A DNA stretch of 63,731 bases from a virus: positions 1 through 63,731 of IMG/VR virus record IMGVR_UViG_3300033145_001147. One strand, 5' to 3'. The notes under the pieces were generated by a model. The model was not told the origin of the DNA. It did not search any database and saw only the letters and a program-made list of their open reading frames with translations. Positions 39,087-48,117 of the stretch are shown in pieces. Every line of letters starts with the position of its first letter. Within the stretch, counting starts at the first letter, position 1. The position numbers and the translations under genes were made by a program.

Positions 39087-40364
39087 ATGAAAAAAATTAA
39101 AAATAAAGTAATACAAGGAAATAGTTTAGAAGTATTAAAAACTTTTGAAGATAATTCTATTGATACGATAATAACTGACCCACCTTACGGATTATCTTTT
39201 ATGGGGAAGAAATGGGATTACGATGTTCCTAGTATTAAGTTATGGAAAGAATGTTTAAGAGTTTTGAAACCTGGAGGAACAGCTTTAATTTTTGCTGGTA
39301 GTAGAACTCAACATAGAATGGCTGTTAATGTAGAAGATGCTGGATTTATTTTGAAGGATACAATTATGTGGCTATATGGTTCAGGCTTTCCTAAAGCTAC
39401 AGATATAAGCAAACAATTGGACAAAGGATATGAAAGGAAAGTTATTGGAATTGATAAAGATTTTGAAAGGAGAAACCCTAATAATACTGGATGTAATACT
39501 TTACATAATATTGATAAAGATGGAATTATCCAAAACAAAAATAAAATTGCTGGACAAATTACAGAATCAACAACCCCAGAAGCTAAACAATGGAATGGCT
39601 GGAAATCTCACGGACTAAAACCAGCTTACGAACCAATCTTAGTAGCTCAAAAACCTAATGAGGGGAATTATGCACAAAATGCTTTGAAGTGGGGAGTAAG
39701 TGGATTAAATATAGATGGGGGAAGAATAGGTAAGGGTGCTAAAAAATGGTCAGAACCTAGGGGCGGTATTTTTCATCCAAGTAAAAAGAATGATGCTAAA
39801 TTAGAAAATAATCCCCAAGGTCGTTTCCCATCTAATATAATACTAGATGAAGAAGCAGGAAAGATGTTAGATGAGCAGAGTGGAGAATTAAAAAGTGGTG
39901 TATTGAAATCTGATTGTTATATAAATGATAGAGATAATAAAAGTATATTTGCAGGGGGTGGCAAATTTGAACATAAAGGGTATAAGTCAGATAGGGGCGG
40001 AGCATCTCGTTTCTTCTATTGTGCCAAAGCTTCCAAGAGTGAAAGAAATGCTGGGTGTGAGGAATTTGATATACCAGAATATAGATGGAATAATGGTGGA
40101 GAAATGAAACAAATTAAAGGACAAAAAGGAAATTTTCATCCGACAGTAAAACCTCTTAAACTAATGGAATATCTTTGCACACTAACCAAAACACCAACAG
40201 GAGGAATAGTTCTTGACCCTTTTGCAGGAAGTTGCACTACTGCGGTTGCTTGCATAAATACTGATAGAGATTTTATAATGATAGAAAGAGAATCTGAATA
40301 TGTAAAAATAGGTCAAGCAAGAATTGATTTTGCATTAAAAGAAAGAAGTAATAAATTATTTTAA
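39087..40364 (+). CDS. DNA methyltransferase, DPPY type
   Basis: 425 residues. TDPPYGLSF (about residue 31, catalytic) comes first, and DPFAGSCTTAVAC (SAM-binding FxGxG) near the C-terminus. This is the beta-class order of N6-adenine/N4-cytosine methyltransferases. HPTVKPLKLMEYL is also typical. An insert around residues 110-250 probably contains the target recognition domain. No restriction partner is nearby; likely protects phage DNA. Confidence 0.9.
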   Translation: MKKIKNKVIQGNSLEVLKTFEDNSIDTIITDPPYGLSFMGKKWDYDVPSIKLWKECLRVLKPGGTALIFAGSRTQHRMAVNVEDAGFILKDTIMWLYGSGFPKATDISKQLDKGYERKVIGIDKDFERRNPNNTGCNTLHNIDKDGIIQNKNKIAGQITESTTPEAKQWNGWKSHGLKPAYEPILVAQKPNEGNYAQNALKWGVSGLNIDGGRIGKGAKKWSEPRGGIFHPSKKNDAKLENNPQGRFPSNIILDEEAGKMLDEQSGELKSGVLKSDCYINDRDNKSIFAGGGKFEHKGYKSDRGGASRFFYCAKASKSERNAGCEEFDIPEYRWNNGGEMKQIKGQKGNFHPTVKPLKLMEYLCTLTKTPTGGIVLDPFAGSCTTAVACINTDRDFIMIERESEYVKIGQARIDFALKERSNKLF

Positions 40365-40366
40365 TT

Positions 40367-40954
40367 ATGAAGATATTAAATTTGTATGCAGGAATAGGAG
40401 GAAATAGAAAACTGTGGGGAGATGACCATAAAATTACAGCAGTAGAAAATAATCCTGAAATAGCAAAAATATACCAAGATTTTTTTCCTAATGATAAAGT
40501 TATAATTGAAGATGCTCATCAGTATCTTTTAGACTATTTTGAAGAATTTGATTTTATATGGAGTAGTCCACCTTGTCAAAGTCATTCTTCTTTCAGACAA
40601 AATATATGTGTCAGATACAAAGGGACAAAACCAATTTACCCAGAAATGAATTTATATCAAGAAATATTATTTTTGAAATATAATTTCAAAGGAAAATGGT
40701 TAGTAGAAAATGTTAAGCCATATTATAAAACTCTAATAGAACCAACAAAAGAATTACAAAGACATTTATTTTGGAGTAACTTTGAAATAGAAAATACTGA
40801 TTTTGAAAAAGATAAAATAAGGACGGCACAAATACCAGACCTACAAAAATTACATAGATTTGATTTAAGTAAATATAAATTAAAAAATAAAAGACAAGTA
40901 TTAAGAAATTGTGTTTTACCAGAGTTAGGAAAACATATATTAAATCAATTATGA
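40367..40954 (+). CDS. Cytosine-C5 DNA methyltransferase-like protein
   Basis: 195 residues. LNLYAGIGGNRKLW (SAM motif), WSSPPCQSHSSF (catalytic PC) and LVENVKPYY (ENV motif) are in the right order. It is much shorter than Dcm-type enzymes (300 or more residues) and lacks an obvious target recognition domain. Overlaps the following gene by ATGA. Confidence 0.8.
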   Translation: MKILNLYAGIGGNRKLWGDDHKITAVENNPEIAKIYQDFFPNDKVIIEDAHQYLLDYFEEFDFIWSSPPCQSHSSFRQNICVRYKGTKPIYPEMNLYQEILFLKYNFKGKWLVENVKPYYKTLIEPTKELQRHLFWSNFEIENTDFEKDKIRTAQIPDLQKLHRFDLSKYKLKNKRQVLRNCVLPELGKHILNQL

Positions 40955-41568
40955 AAAATAAAAAATTAGAAATAATTTCTTCCTGGGATGACGGGAAAAA
41001 AGAAGATTTGAGAATGGTAAAGTTGCTAAAAACCTATCAACTTCTTGGTATTTTCTTTTTATCTAATAAAGGGTTAGAATTAGACTTAGATGAAATAAAA
41101 GAATTATCTAAAGATTTTGAAATAGGAGGGCATACTTTTAATCATCCTATGGACTTAAAATTATTAAGTGAGATACAACAAAAAGTAGAGATAGAAATGA
41201 ATAAGGATTTCTTAGAACATATTACAGGAAAAGAAATTAAGTGGTTTTGTTATCCAAGAGGAAGATATAATACAACTACAATAAAAATTCTAAAAGATAT
41301 TGGAATTAAATATGCAAGAACAACTTTGGTGGGAAATACAAAAGAACCAGAAGATAATTATAGGATAGCAACATCAGTTCATGTTTACCCTTCAAGGAAA
41401 GAATACAAAGAACAAAACTGGTTAGAATACGCAAAAGAAAAATTTGACATAGCCAAGAAAGAAAAAGGGGTTTTTCATATTTGGGGGCGTTCTCATGAAG
41501 TATCTCGTTATAATTTATGGAACGACTTAGAAGAATTGTTCCAGTATATACAAAAAAATAAAATATGA
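40951..41568 (+). CDS. Polysaccharide deacetylase-like protein (205 aa)
   Basis: Start at ATG 40951. NodB-homology features: SSWDDGKKED (Asp pair, usually TFDDG), GGHTFNHPMD (H-x-x-x-H metal site), WFCYPRGRYN (motif 3) and a C-terminal HIWGRSHE. Removes N-acetyl groups from polysaccharide or peptidoglycan. May act with the glycosyltransferases downstream in glycan modification of host or virion. Confidence 0.82.
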   Translation: MKNKKLEIISSWDDGKKEDLRMVKLLKTYQLLGIFFLSNKGLELDLDEIKELSKDFEIGGHTFNHPMDLKLLSEIQQKVEIEMNKDFLEHITGKEIKWFCYPRGRYNTTTIKILKDIGIKYARTTLVGNTKEPEDNYRIATSVHVYPSRKEYKEQNWLEYAKEKFDIAKKEKGVFHIWGRSHEVSRYNLWNDLEELFQYIQKNKI

Positions 41569-41618
41569 TACAATAAACTAAAGTAATATGGGGATATTAT
41601 TATAAATAAAAAAAAGTT

Positions 41619-41900
41619 ATGAATGAAACAACAATAAAAGAAATTGCAATAATCCCTTTGAAACCTAAGGATGGTTTAATCGCTCTTGCTTCTTGTATCG
41701 TAGATGAAAAATTATATATAGGAAGCATAGGAATTTATACAAAGTTAAAAGGAGGATATAGATTGACTTATCCAACAAAAAAAATTGGAGAAAATTCTAT
41801 AAATATTTATCATCCTATTAATAAAGAAATAGGGGATATAATTGAAAAAGCGATTATAGAACAATATGAAGAATTGATGAAATATAGTGTCGTTGAATAA
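41619..41900 (+). CDS. spoVG: SpoVG-family protein
   Basis: 93 residues, the normal size. IIPLKPKDGLIALASCIVDEKLYIGSIGIYTKLKGGYRLTYPTKK and IYHPINKEIGDIIEKAI follow the SpoVG pattern throughout. SpoVG binds RNA/DNA as a regulator in bacteria; phage copies are common. Followed by a terminator, closing the terminase/methylase operon. Confidence 0.88.
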   Translation: MNETTIKEIAIIPLKPKDGLIALASCIVDEKLYIGSIGIYTKLKGGYRLTYPTKKIGENSINIYHPINKEIGDIIEKAIIEQYEELMKYSVVE

Positions 41901-41901
41901 A

Positions 41902-41938
41902 AAAAGCACCGTCCAGCTAAGACAGCACTTTTTTTTGT
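41902..41938 (+). terminator. Terminator after spoVG
   Basis: AAAAAAGCAC...GTC-loop-GAC...GCACTTTTTTTT. The A/T arms pair around an inner GTC/GAC helix with a small internal loop. An eight-base T-run ends it. Confidence 0.6.
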
Positions 41939-42027
41939 TTTAAAACTCACATATTTTATTTACGATAATATGAAACGCTCAATCTGCGTAAAGCAAAGTA
42001 TCTAAATTTTATAAGAATACAAGAGTT

Positions 42028-42058
42028 TTGTCAAGTGAAAAACTTTAATAACTAAGAT
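42028..42058 (+). promoter_or_regulatory. Candidate promoter of the glycosyltransferase cluster
   Basis: TTGTCA (42028-42033) and TAAGAT (42053-42058) are 19 bp apart. No DnaA-box-like element. It lies in the only sizeable gap (41939-42075) after the terminator; nothing else is seen there. Confidence 0.3.
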
Positions 42059-42075
42059 AAGTAAAGAAAAGTATT

Positions 42076-42942
42076 ATGAATATATATATACCAAACATAA
42101 GTAAGCAATCAATTGGCGGAGGTTGGACATTCCGCTCAAATCTTTTGAAAGCTTTAAAGGATAAAGTTTTTTTCGTTGATAATTGGAAAGATTGTGATTT
42201 AATTTTAATAACAGGGGCTACAATTACAGATAGGAACGAAATGATTGAAGCAAAAGAGGATGGTAAAAAGATTATTTTTCGTGTTGACAATATCCCAAAA
42301 GATAGTAGAAATAGAAGAACAGCTTTTTCTCGTATGTTAGATTTTGCTAAAATGGCTGACTATATTGTTTTTCAAAGTGAGTGGGCTAAAGATTATGTTG
42401 GCTGGTGGTTTGTGGATAACAAAATTGAAATAACTAACAAAAGTAGTATAATATATAATGGAGTAGATAAGGATTTCTTCTCTGAATATAAAAATACTAT
42501 TAGAAAAGAAAATCGTTATTTATATATACAATATAACCGAGATGAAAATAAACGCGTTCCTGAAGCATTTTACGCGTTCCACCAGGTATTTAGAAAGGAT
42601 AAAGACTCTGAATTATGGTTAGTGGGACAATTTTCTCCAACATTAGTAGAATATGGTTTTGATTTTTTTGCTGGAGAGAAAGTAACTTATCTAGGGGTAA
42701 AAGATAATAGGGCTGAATTAGCAGAGATAATGAGGTCGTGCCAGTATTTGTTGTTTCCTGCATTTGCAGATGCAAGTAGCAATCAATTAACTGAGTCATT
42801 AGCCTGTGGTTGTAAGCCGATAGGAATTAATCCAGTTGGGGGTAGTATTGAAATAGTGAATAGGTGGAAACAGGGAATACTTCCATCAATTCAAGAAATG
42901 TCGAGTGAATATTTACAAGTATTTAATAATTTAATAAAATAA
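42076..42942 (+). CDS. GT4-type glycosyltransferase (288 aa)
   Basis: GT-B fold. IGGGWTFRSNLLKAL at the N-terminus binds acceptor; IYNGVDKDFF marks the start of the donor domain; LVGQFSPT and the donor-binding ADASSNQLTESLACGCKPIG (E-x7-E-like) follow. Shorter than most GT4 enzymes but with both domains. First gene of a run of transferases between terminase and portal. Confidence 0.85.
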   Translation: MNIYIPNISKQSIGGGWTFRSNLLKALKDKVFFVDNWKDCDLILITGATITDRNEMIEAKEDGKKIIFRVDNIPKDSRNRRTAFSRMLDFAKMADYIVFQSEWAKDYVGWWFVDNKIEITNKSSIIYNGVDKDFFSEYKNTIRKENRYLYIQYNRDENKRVPEAFYAFHQVFRKDKDSELWLVGQFSPTLVEYGFDFFAGEKVTYLGVKDNRAELAEIMRSCQYLLFPAFADASSNQLTESLACGCKPIGINPVGGSIEIVNRWKQGILPSIQEMSSEYLQVFNNLIK

Positions 42943-42946
42943 AATT

Positions 42947-43321
42947 ATGTCAGAAAAAAAAGTAGTTGAAAGTTTTTTAGCAGATGTTAAAGAACAAAAA
43001 ATAAAGCAAATATTAGGAATAGTTCTTGATATAGAATATTGGGAAGCTATGGTTAAGGGTAAAGATGAAGATAAAATGAGAGCTGAATTGAAAACTGAAA
43101 ATGAAAAGAAAATTGAAAATAAAAACGGAACTATCTTCAAAGACGAAAGAGATATGGATAAGATTGGATTGTTATCTAAAAATATAGAAGTATTAGCTAA
43201 AGCACAAACTGAACTACAAAGGTTAAAAGAAATGAGAATTGCTATAGAAGGTTATCTAAAATTTGTTTTGAATCCTTCAAAAGATACAATGGCGAAGTTT
43301 GAAGAAGTAGCGAAATTATAA
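42947..43321 (+). CDS. Unknown coiled-coil protein (124 aa)
   Basis: 124 residues, helical and charged throughout (LKTENEKKIENKNG, LAKAQTELQRLKEMRIAI). No family recognised. Starts 4 nt after the glycosyltransferase. Confidence 0.55.
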   Translation: MSEKKVVESFLADVKEQKIKQILGIVLDIEYWEAMVKGKDEDKMRAELKTENEKKIENKNGTIFKDERDMDKIGLLSKNIEVLAKAQTELQRLKEMRIAIEGYLKFVLNPSKDTMAKFEEVAKL

Positions 43322-43340
43322 ATCTAATTAAAAAACTATT

Positions 43341-43934
43341 TTGTCATCTTATACTCGCCAAGCTTTAGAAAAATGGTTAAAAGAAATTCCTTCTGTTGAA
43401 GGGAAAGTTCTTGATATTGGTGGAAGTCAAAATCCTGTTGAAGGAAGAATAATTAACGAAGGAGAAGGAACACAATATAAGATTTTAGATTTAAAAACTC
43501 CGCATGAAACAAAAGTTAAGCCAGATATTGTTTGTGATTTGAATCGTGGGCTTAACAATAATCAACAAAATGTTTATTACCAAAGTGTGTTTGATATAGC
43601 TTTTTGTTTAGAAGTTTCGGAGTATTGGTGGAACCCAGTTCAAGCATTGAATAATATTAATTTCTTTTTGAAGAAAGGTGGAATATTTTATATTTCATTT
43701 CATTTTGTTTATATGATACATTCACCGAAGGGGTTAGATTTTTTGCGTTATACTCCTGATGGTGTGGAAAAATTATTAAAAGAAACAGGATTTGAAATTT
43801 TGGAACACAAATACCGATTGGCAGAAAATGGTTATTTGATAAGGTATTATGAATATGATAAAATGAGAGGGATAAAAGACAATAATATAAATCATAATGT
43901 CATTGGCTCACTTATCAAAGTTAAAAAAATGTAA
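43341..43934 (+). CDS. Class I SAM-dependent methyltransferase (197 aa)
   Basis: TTG start (no ATG in a suitable place). GKVLDIGGSQNP is motif I, DIAFCLEVSEYWWNP motif II-like, and LKKGGIFYISFHFVY motif III. GT-cluster methyltransferases of this type usually methylate sugars. The 3' end overlaps the upstream region of the next methyltransferase. Confidence 0.78.
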   Translation: MSSYTRQALEKWLKEIPSVEGKVLDIGGSQNPVEGRIINEGEGTQYKILDLKTPHETKVKPDIVCDLNRGLNNNQQNVYYQSVFDIAFCLEVSEYWWNPVQALNNINFFLKKGGIFYISFHFVYMIHSPKGLDFLRYTPDGVEKLLKETGFEILEHKYRLAENGYLIRYYEYDKMRGIKDNNINHNVIGSLIKVKKM

Positions 43935-43953
43935 GAGTAGATGGCAAAAAGAT

Positions 43954-44448
43954 ATGAGTAGAGAAATAATAAAATTAAATATAGGTTGTGGGAGAAAACA
44001 ATTGACTGGATTTACTAATCTAGATGTAATGCCTTATATTGATGGCAATGGTAAACAAATAGTTGATGTAGTTATAGATATTGAAAAAGAAATATTGCCC
44101 TACAAAGATAATACAGTTGAAGAAATTAGAGTTGATAATGTTTTAGAACATGTTGAAGAATTGAAATTTTTTCTTAACGAATGTCATCGTGTCTTGAAAG
44201 AAGGCGGAATATTAAAAGGGGTAGTCCCTGTAGCTGGAACTGATTATGATTTTCGTGACCCAACACACAAAAGACATTTTATTAAATCGTCTTTTAGTTA
44301 TTTTACTGGACAGAGTGTAAGCAAACCAAACAGACCTTCTCATCCAAAATATGCTGACTATGGTTTTTTGCCCTGGAATCAATTACAATTAGAACAAGAG
44401 AACAATTTAATTTATTTTATATTATCCCCTCGTAAAATTATTAGATAA
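43954..44448 (+). CDS. Class I SAM-dependent methyltransferase (164 aa)
   Basis: Start chosen at ATG 43954 (MSREIIKLNIGCG); earlier codons overlap the previous gene. KLNIGCGRKQLTGFTNLDV is motif I/II; DNVLEHVEELKFFLNECHRVLKEGGILKGVVP is the Methyltransf_11 pattern. Similar paralogues lie at 47672 and 60227. Confidence 0.82.
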   Translation: MSREIIKLNIGCGRKQLTGFTNLDVMPYIDGNGKQIVDVVIDIEKEILPYKDNTVEEIRVDNVLEHVEELKFFLNECHRVLKEGGILKGVVPVAGTDYDFRDPTHKRHFIKSSFSYFTGQSVSKPNRPSHPKYADYGFLPWNQLQLEQENNLIYFILSPRKIIR

Positions 44449-44462
44449 GTAAAAAAAGTATT

Positions 44463-46058
44463 ATGAAAATTTTATTTCAAGTGGATATTTTTGACTGGGC
44501 TATAGGACATTTAGTGAATGCCAAGGTAAAACATATGTCTCATCTTGAAACAAAGATTATAGACATTCATCCAAGAGATGCTATTCAAAAAGCAGAAAAA
44601 TTTTATAAACAAGTTTTAGAATTTGAACCTGATATTATTGTTTATGAATATTTTAGAAGTGCTTCACAACTTATAGAAGCTAAACCTGAACTAAAAAAAT
44701 ATACATCAATATTAGTTCATCATAACCAAAGAGATAAAGCTCTTTATTATTCTGATTGGAACGAATTAGGTATTGATAGAATTGTTACTCATACTAATAA
44801 GTGTAGAAAAAAGTTAATGGAGAAAGGATATATAAATGTAGAAACAATTAATCATGGAATTGATTTAGACTTTTTTGAATATGACCATGATGAGAAAGAA
44901 GAAAAGACAATTGGTTATGTTGGAAGAATTGTCCCATGGAAAGGATTAAAAGAGATTTCAGAAGTTGCTCAAGAATTAGGATATAAAGTTCAAGTGATGG
45001 GAAAACAAGACAAGGCAGATTATTGGCAAAAAATTCCTAAAGAACCTTTATTGTTTGATTTTATGAATTGTTCAGATAAAGAAAGGGTAAAAGCTTATCA
45101 TAATATGACCATTTATGTTGGAAACAGTGAAGATAACTATGAAGAAGGAACCTTGCCTTACTTAGAAGCTATGGCTTGTGGAGTTCCAGTAATTACTACT
45201 CTTAATGGAGTTGCTAGAGATATTGCTAAAGATGGAGTAAATGCTTTAGTAGTTCCTTTCCAAGATAAAGAAGCTTTGAAAATTGCTATTAAAAGATTAA
45301 TGGAAGATGAAGATTTAAGAAAGAAATTAAGAAAAGGAGGATATAATACTGTTCGTCAAATGAGTGAAGAAAAAATGGCTTATGAATATACTAAATTATT
45401 TTACGAAGTTAAATATGATAAACCCTTAGTATCAGCAATTATTCCTGCTACATTTGATAGAGCAAAAGAAGTTATAACAATTCTAAAATCATTAGAAAAA
45501 CAAACCCATAAACCTATTGAAGCTGTGGTTATTTGGGATGAAAGAATAACAGAACAAACTATTTTCCCAGATATTGCTTCTAATATAAAAGGAGTTGTAG
45601 TAAAACAATTTGTTACAGATAAAGTTGGTTATAATATTGCTTTAGCTCGTAATATAGGAGTAATAGAATCTCAAGGAGAATATTTATTATTCAATGATAC
45701 AAGATTAGAACCTGAAATAGATGCTGTTTCTATGTTCTTACAAGCAATGGAAAATGGAAAATTTTGGTTGTTCGGAGATAAAGGAGCACAGAAAAAATCT
45801 TTTATAGAAAACTTTAGTTTTGTTTCAAGAGAAAATTTTATGACTTTTGGGATGTTCAATGAACGTGTTATGTCCTATGGCGGAGCCTCACAAGAAATAA
45901 GAACAAGATGGATAAAACAAGGAGGTCAATTTAATTATATTCAGGAAGCAATAGCAAAAGAAATTAAGAAAGCTAGTTCAATGACAGATAAAAAAAGAAA
46001 GTCAATTAATGACATGAAATTTTTACTTTATAAGATGTATGGAGATAGATGTTATTAG
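44463..46058 (+). CDS. Bifunctional glycosyltransferase (GT4 + GT2 fusion)
   Basis: 531 residues. Residues 1-310 are a GT4 enzyme: INHGIDLDFF, GYVGRIVPWKG, and EEGTLPYLEAMACGVPVI (donor EX7E). Residues 315-531 are GT2: VSAIIPATFDRAKEVI, SLEKQTHKPIEAVVIWD, ALARNIGVIESQGEYLLFNDT (metal-binding DxD-equivalent NDT). Such fusions build two successive sugar linkages. In the virion-proximal cluster. Confidence 0.87.
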   Translation: MKILFQVDIFDWAIGHLVNAKVKHMSHLETKIIDIHPRDAIQKAEKFYKQVLEFEPDIIVYEYFRSASQLIEAKPELKKYTSILVHHNQRDKALYYSDWNELGIDRIVTHTNKCRKKLMEKGYINVETINHGIDLDFFEYDHDEKEEKTIGYVGRIVPWKGLKEISEVAQELGYKVQVMGKQDKADYWQKIPKEPLLFDFMNCSDKERVKAYHNMTIYVGNSEDNYEEGTLPYLEAMACGVPVITTLNGVARDIAKDGVNALVVPFQDKEALKIAIKRLMEDEDLRKKLRKGGYNTVRQMSEEKMAYEYTKLFYEVKYDKPLVSAIIPATFDRAKEVITILKSLEKQTHKPIEAVVIWDERITEQTIFPDIASNIKGVVVKQFVTDKVGYNIALARNIGVIESQGEYLLFNDTRLEPEIDAVSMFLQAMENGKFWLFGDKGAQKKSFIENFSFVSRENFMTFGMFNERVMSYGGASQEIRTRWIKQGGQFNYIQEAIAKEIKKASSMTDKKRKSINDMKFLLYKMYGDRCY

Positions 46059-46103
46059 AAGTCATCACTATGAATTTTTTTATGTATATAATATAATATA
46101 TAT

Positions 46104-46538
46104 ATGAAAAAAGGAAAATACAAAAAGTGTAAAAATTGTGGGATTGAATTTTATGAATTTCCTTACTTAAAAGGAAAGAAAAAGTTTTGTTCTACTAATT
46201 GTGCGAATAAATATAATGCTGAAAAATTAAGTAAAGATAGAAAAGGTAAAGGTAATCCAATGTATGGGAAAAGGGCTTGGAATTATAAAGGTTTTACTAT
46301 AACAACTGATAAAAGAAAGCAAAGATATAAATTAATTTATGTTAATAGAAAACAAATAAAAGAGCATAGATATATAATGGAACAATACTTAGGAAGAAAA
46401 TTAAAAAAAGAGGAAGTTGTTCATCATATAAATGGAGATAGTTTAGATAATAGAATTGAAAATCTGAAAGTTATGACCGTTGGAGAACATTCTAAATTAC
46501 ATTTTAGACAAATTAGACAACAAAAAGATATAAAATAA
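46104..46538 (+). CDS. HNH_3-type homing endonuclease (144 aa)
   Basis: Zinc module CKNCGIEFYEF...CSTNCANKY, linker GNPMYGKRAWNYKG, then HRYIMEQYLGRKLKKEEVVHHINGDSLDNRIENLKVM, the HNH_3 signature. It lies directly upstream of a glycosyltransferase gene whose 5' end is frameshifted. No intron signature seen. Confidence 0.88.
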   Translation: MKKGKYKKCKNCGIEFYEFPYLKGKKKFCSTNCANKYNAEKLSKDRKGKGNPMYGKRAWNYKGFTITTDKRKQRYKLIYVNRKQIKEHRYIMEQYLGRKLKKEEVVHHINGDSLDNRIENLKVMTVGEHSKLHFRQIRQQKDIK

Positions 46539-46582
46539 ATGTAGTCAATTTATTTTAAGTAGTTAATAATATATATAATTGT

Positions 46583-47670
46583 ATGAATTATAGTAAAGAT
46601 AAAAACATAGATGGGCGACATAGTGTCAGGATTTTTGGATATCCTTGGCATGTCGCCCATCAACGGCTCAATACGAACTCTGCAAAATAAAAAATACACA
46701 ATGGAATTGGTTAGTTCAACACAGAAGAAGTTATTCTGCTTTTCCAAGAGATGATTTCTTTGAAAAATTAGGAGGTAAATGGATTGCTTCATATGAAAAA
46801 GGAAAGTATGATTTTGCTTTATTACATTTAGACCAACAATGTTTTGAGGAAGGTATATGGGAACGAGGGAAAGGTTCTTTGTTTAGAGAAGCAAATGACG
46901 TGATACAAGACATTCCTAAAGTGTGTTTAATGCATGGAACACCTTTTTATCCTGAAGCTTTTCCTTCAGATATTACAGAAGAAAATTATAAGGACTTAAA
47001 TTATACTAAAGACCAAATTGGAATGAGTAGTGTCTTAATCGAAAGATTCAAAAAAGAAGTTAAAGATTTTAAGGTTCTTATTTTTAATTCAAAAACTGCT
47101 AAAAGACAATGGGGGATGGAAGATGATGAAAGAGCTGTTGCTATTTGGCATGGAATAGATATGGATGAATGGTTTGATTTACCTAAAGAACCAAGAGTTG
47201 TAACAATGATTAGCCCTGGCGGATTAGATAAGTATTATGATAGAGTTTTCTTGCGGGCGGTAAAAGAATTATTGCTTGAGAAAGAAATAGAACATTGTCA
47301 TATTACAGTAGATGCAAATTTTAAGAATTGGAAAGAGTATAGAACCTTCTTAGGTAGAAGTTTGGTTTATTTGAATCCAACTATGGAAAGTCCAATGCCA
47401 AGAGCAAGAACTGAAGCAATGGCTTCAGGTTGTTGTGTATTAACTACACCTCATCAAGATGCAGATGAATTTATTAAGAATGGAGAGAATGGTTTTATCA
47501 TTCCCAGAAACCCTCAAATGGTTGCTGATTTAATTGAAAATTTAATTCTTGATTATAAGAAAGCTATAAAAATAGGCAAGGCGGGGAAAGAAACTGTCAA
47601 GGAAGTATTTAGCAATGACCGATATAGAAAAGAATGGTCTGATTTGATTATGAATAAGATATTAAAATAA
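46583..47670 (+). CDS. Glycosyltransferase with an 8-nt interruption near its 5' end
   Basis: ATG 46583 encodes MNYSKDKNIDGRHSVRIFGY, then PWHVAHQ (CAA, 46661-46663). The GT reading frame resumes at TAC 46672 (YELCKIKNTQWNWLVQHRR) after a second CAA (46669-46671). The full-length product (about 360 aa) needs a jump of 8 nt between matching CAA codons. A 12-bp inverted repeat (GATGGGCGACAT 46610-46621 / ATGTCGCCCATC 46650-46661) lies just upstream. GT features: IWHGIDMDEWF, LNPTMESPMPRARTEAMASGCCVL (donor EX7E). Mutation or programmed bypass cannot be distinguished. Confidence 0.75.
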
Positions 47671-47671
47671 T

Positions 47672-48100
47672 ATGAAAAAACTAAATATAGGTTGTGGTGA
47701 AAAAATAATGGAAGGATATGATGGTCTTGATAAACAAGATTTTGGACAAAAATGGGTCTGTGATATATTGGAATTTTTTACTGAATTTGATATTAAAGAA
47801 CTTTATGATGAGGTTAGAGCAGAACATTTTTTAGAGCATTTTGACCAGGACGAATTAAAAATAATATTTAATGGAGTTTATAAAATATTAAAGACAGGAG
47901 GAGTGTTTGAAATTATTGTTCCTTCCAAGGAAAAAGATTCTGCCTGGGTTCTAACTCATAAAACTTTTTGGACAGAATATACTTTTAAGGTATTTGAACG
48001 AGAAATGTTTTGTAATGAGTATAGGGTTCCTTTATGGAAAATCGAAGAAGTTAAAACTAACAGTAGAAAAGATATTTACTGTAAGATGATAAAATTATAA
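47672..48100 (+). CDS. Class I SAM-dependent methyltransferase (142 aa)
   Basis: KLNIGCGEKIMEGYDGLDKQ (motif I), VRAEHFLEHFDQDELKIIFNGVYKILKTGGVFEIIVPS (motifs II-III). A small paralogue of the methyltransferase at 43954. 1 nt after the glycosyltransferase, so co-translated. Confidence 0.8.
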   Translation: MKKLNIGCGEKIMEGYDGLDKQDFGQKWVCDILEFFTEFDIKELYDEVRAEHFLEHFDQDELKIIFNGVYKILKTGGVFEIIVPSKEKDSAWVLTHKTFWTEYTFKVFEREMFCNEYRVPLWKIEEVKTNSRKDIYCKMIKL

Positions 48101-48117
48101 GTTAATAAATATGTAAT

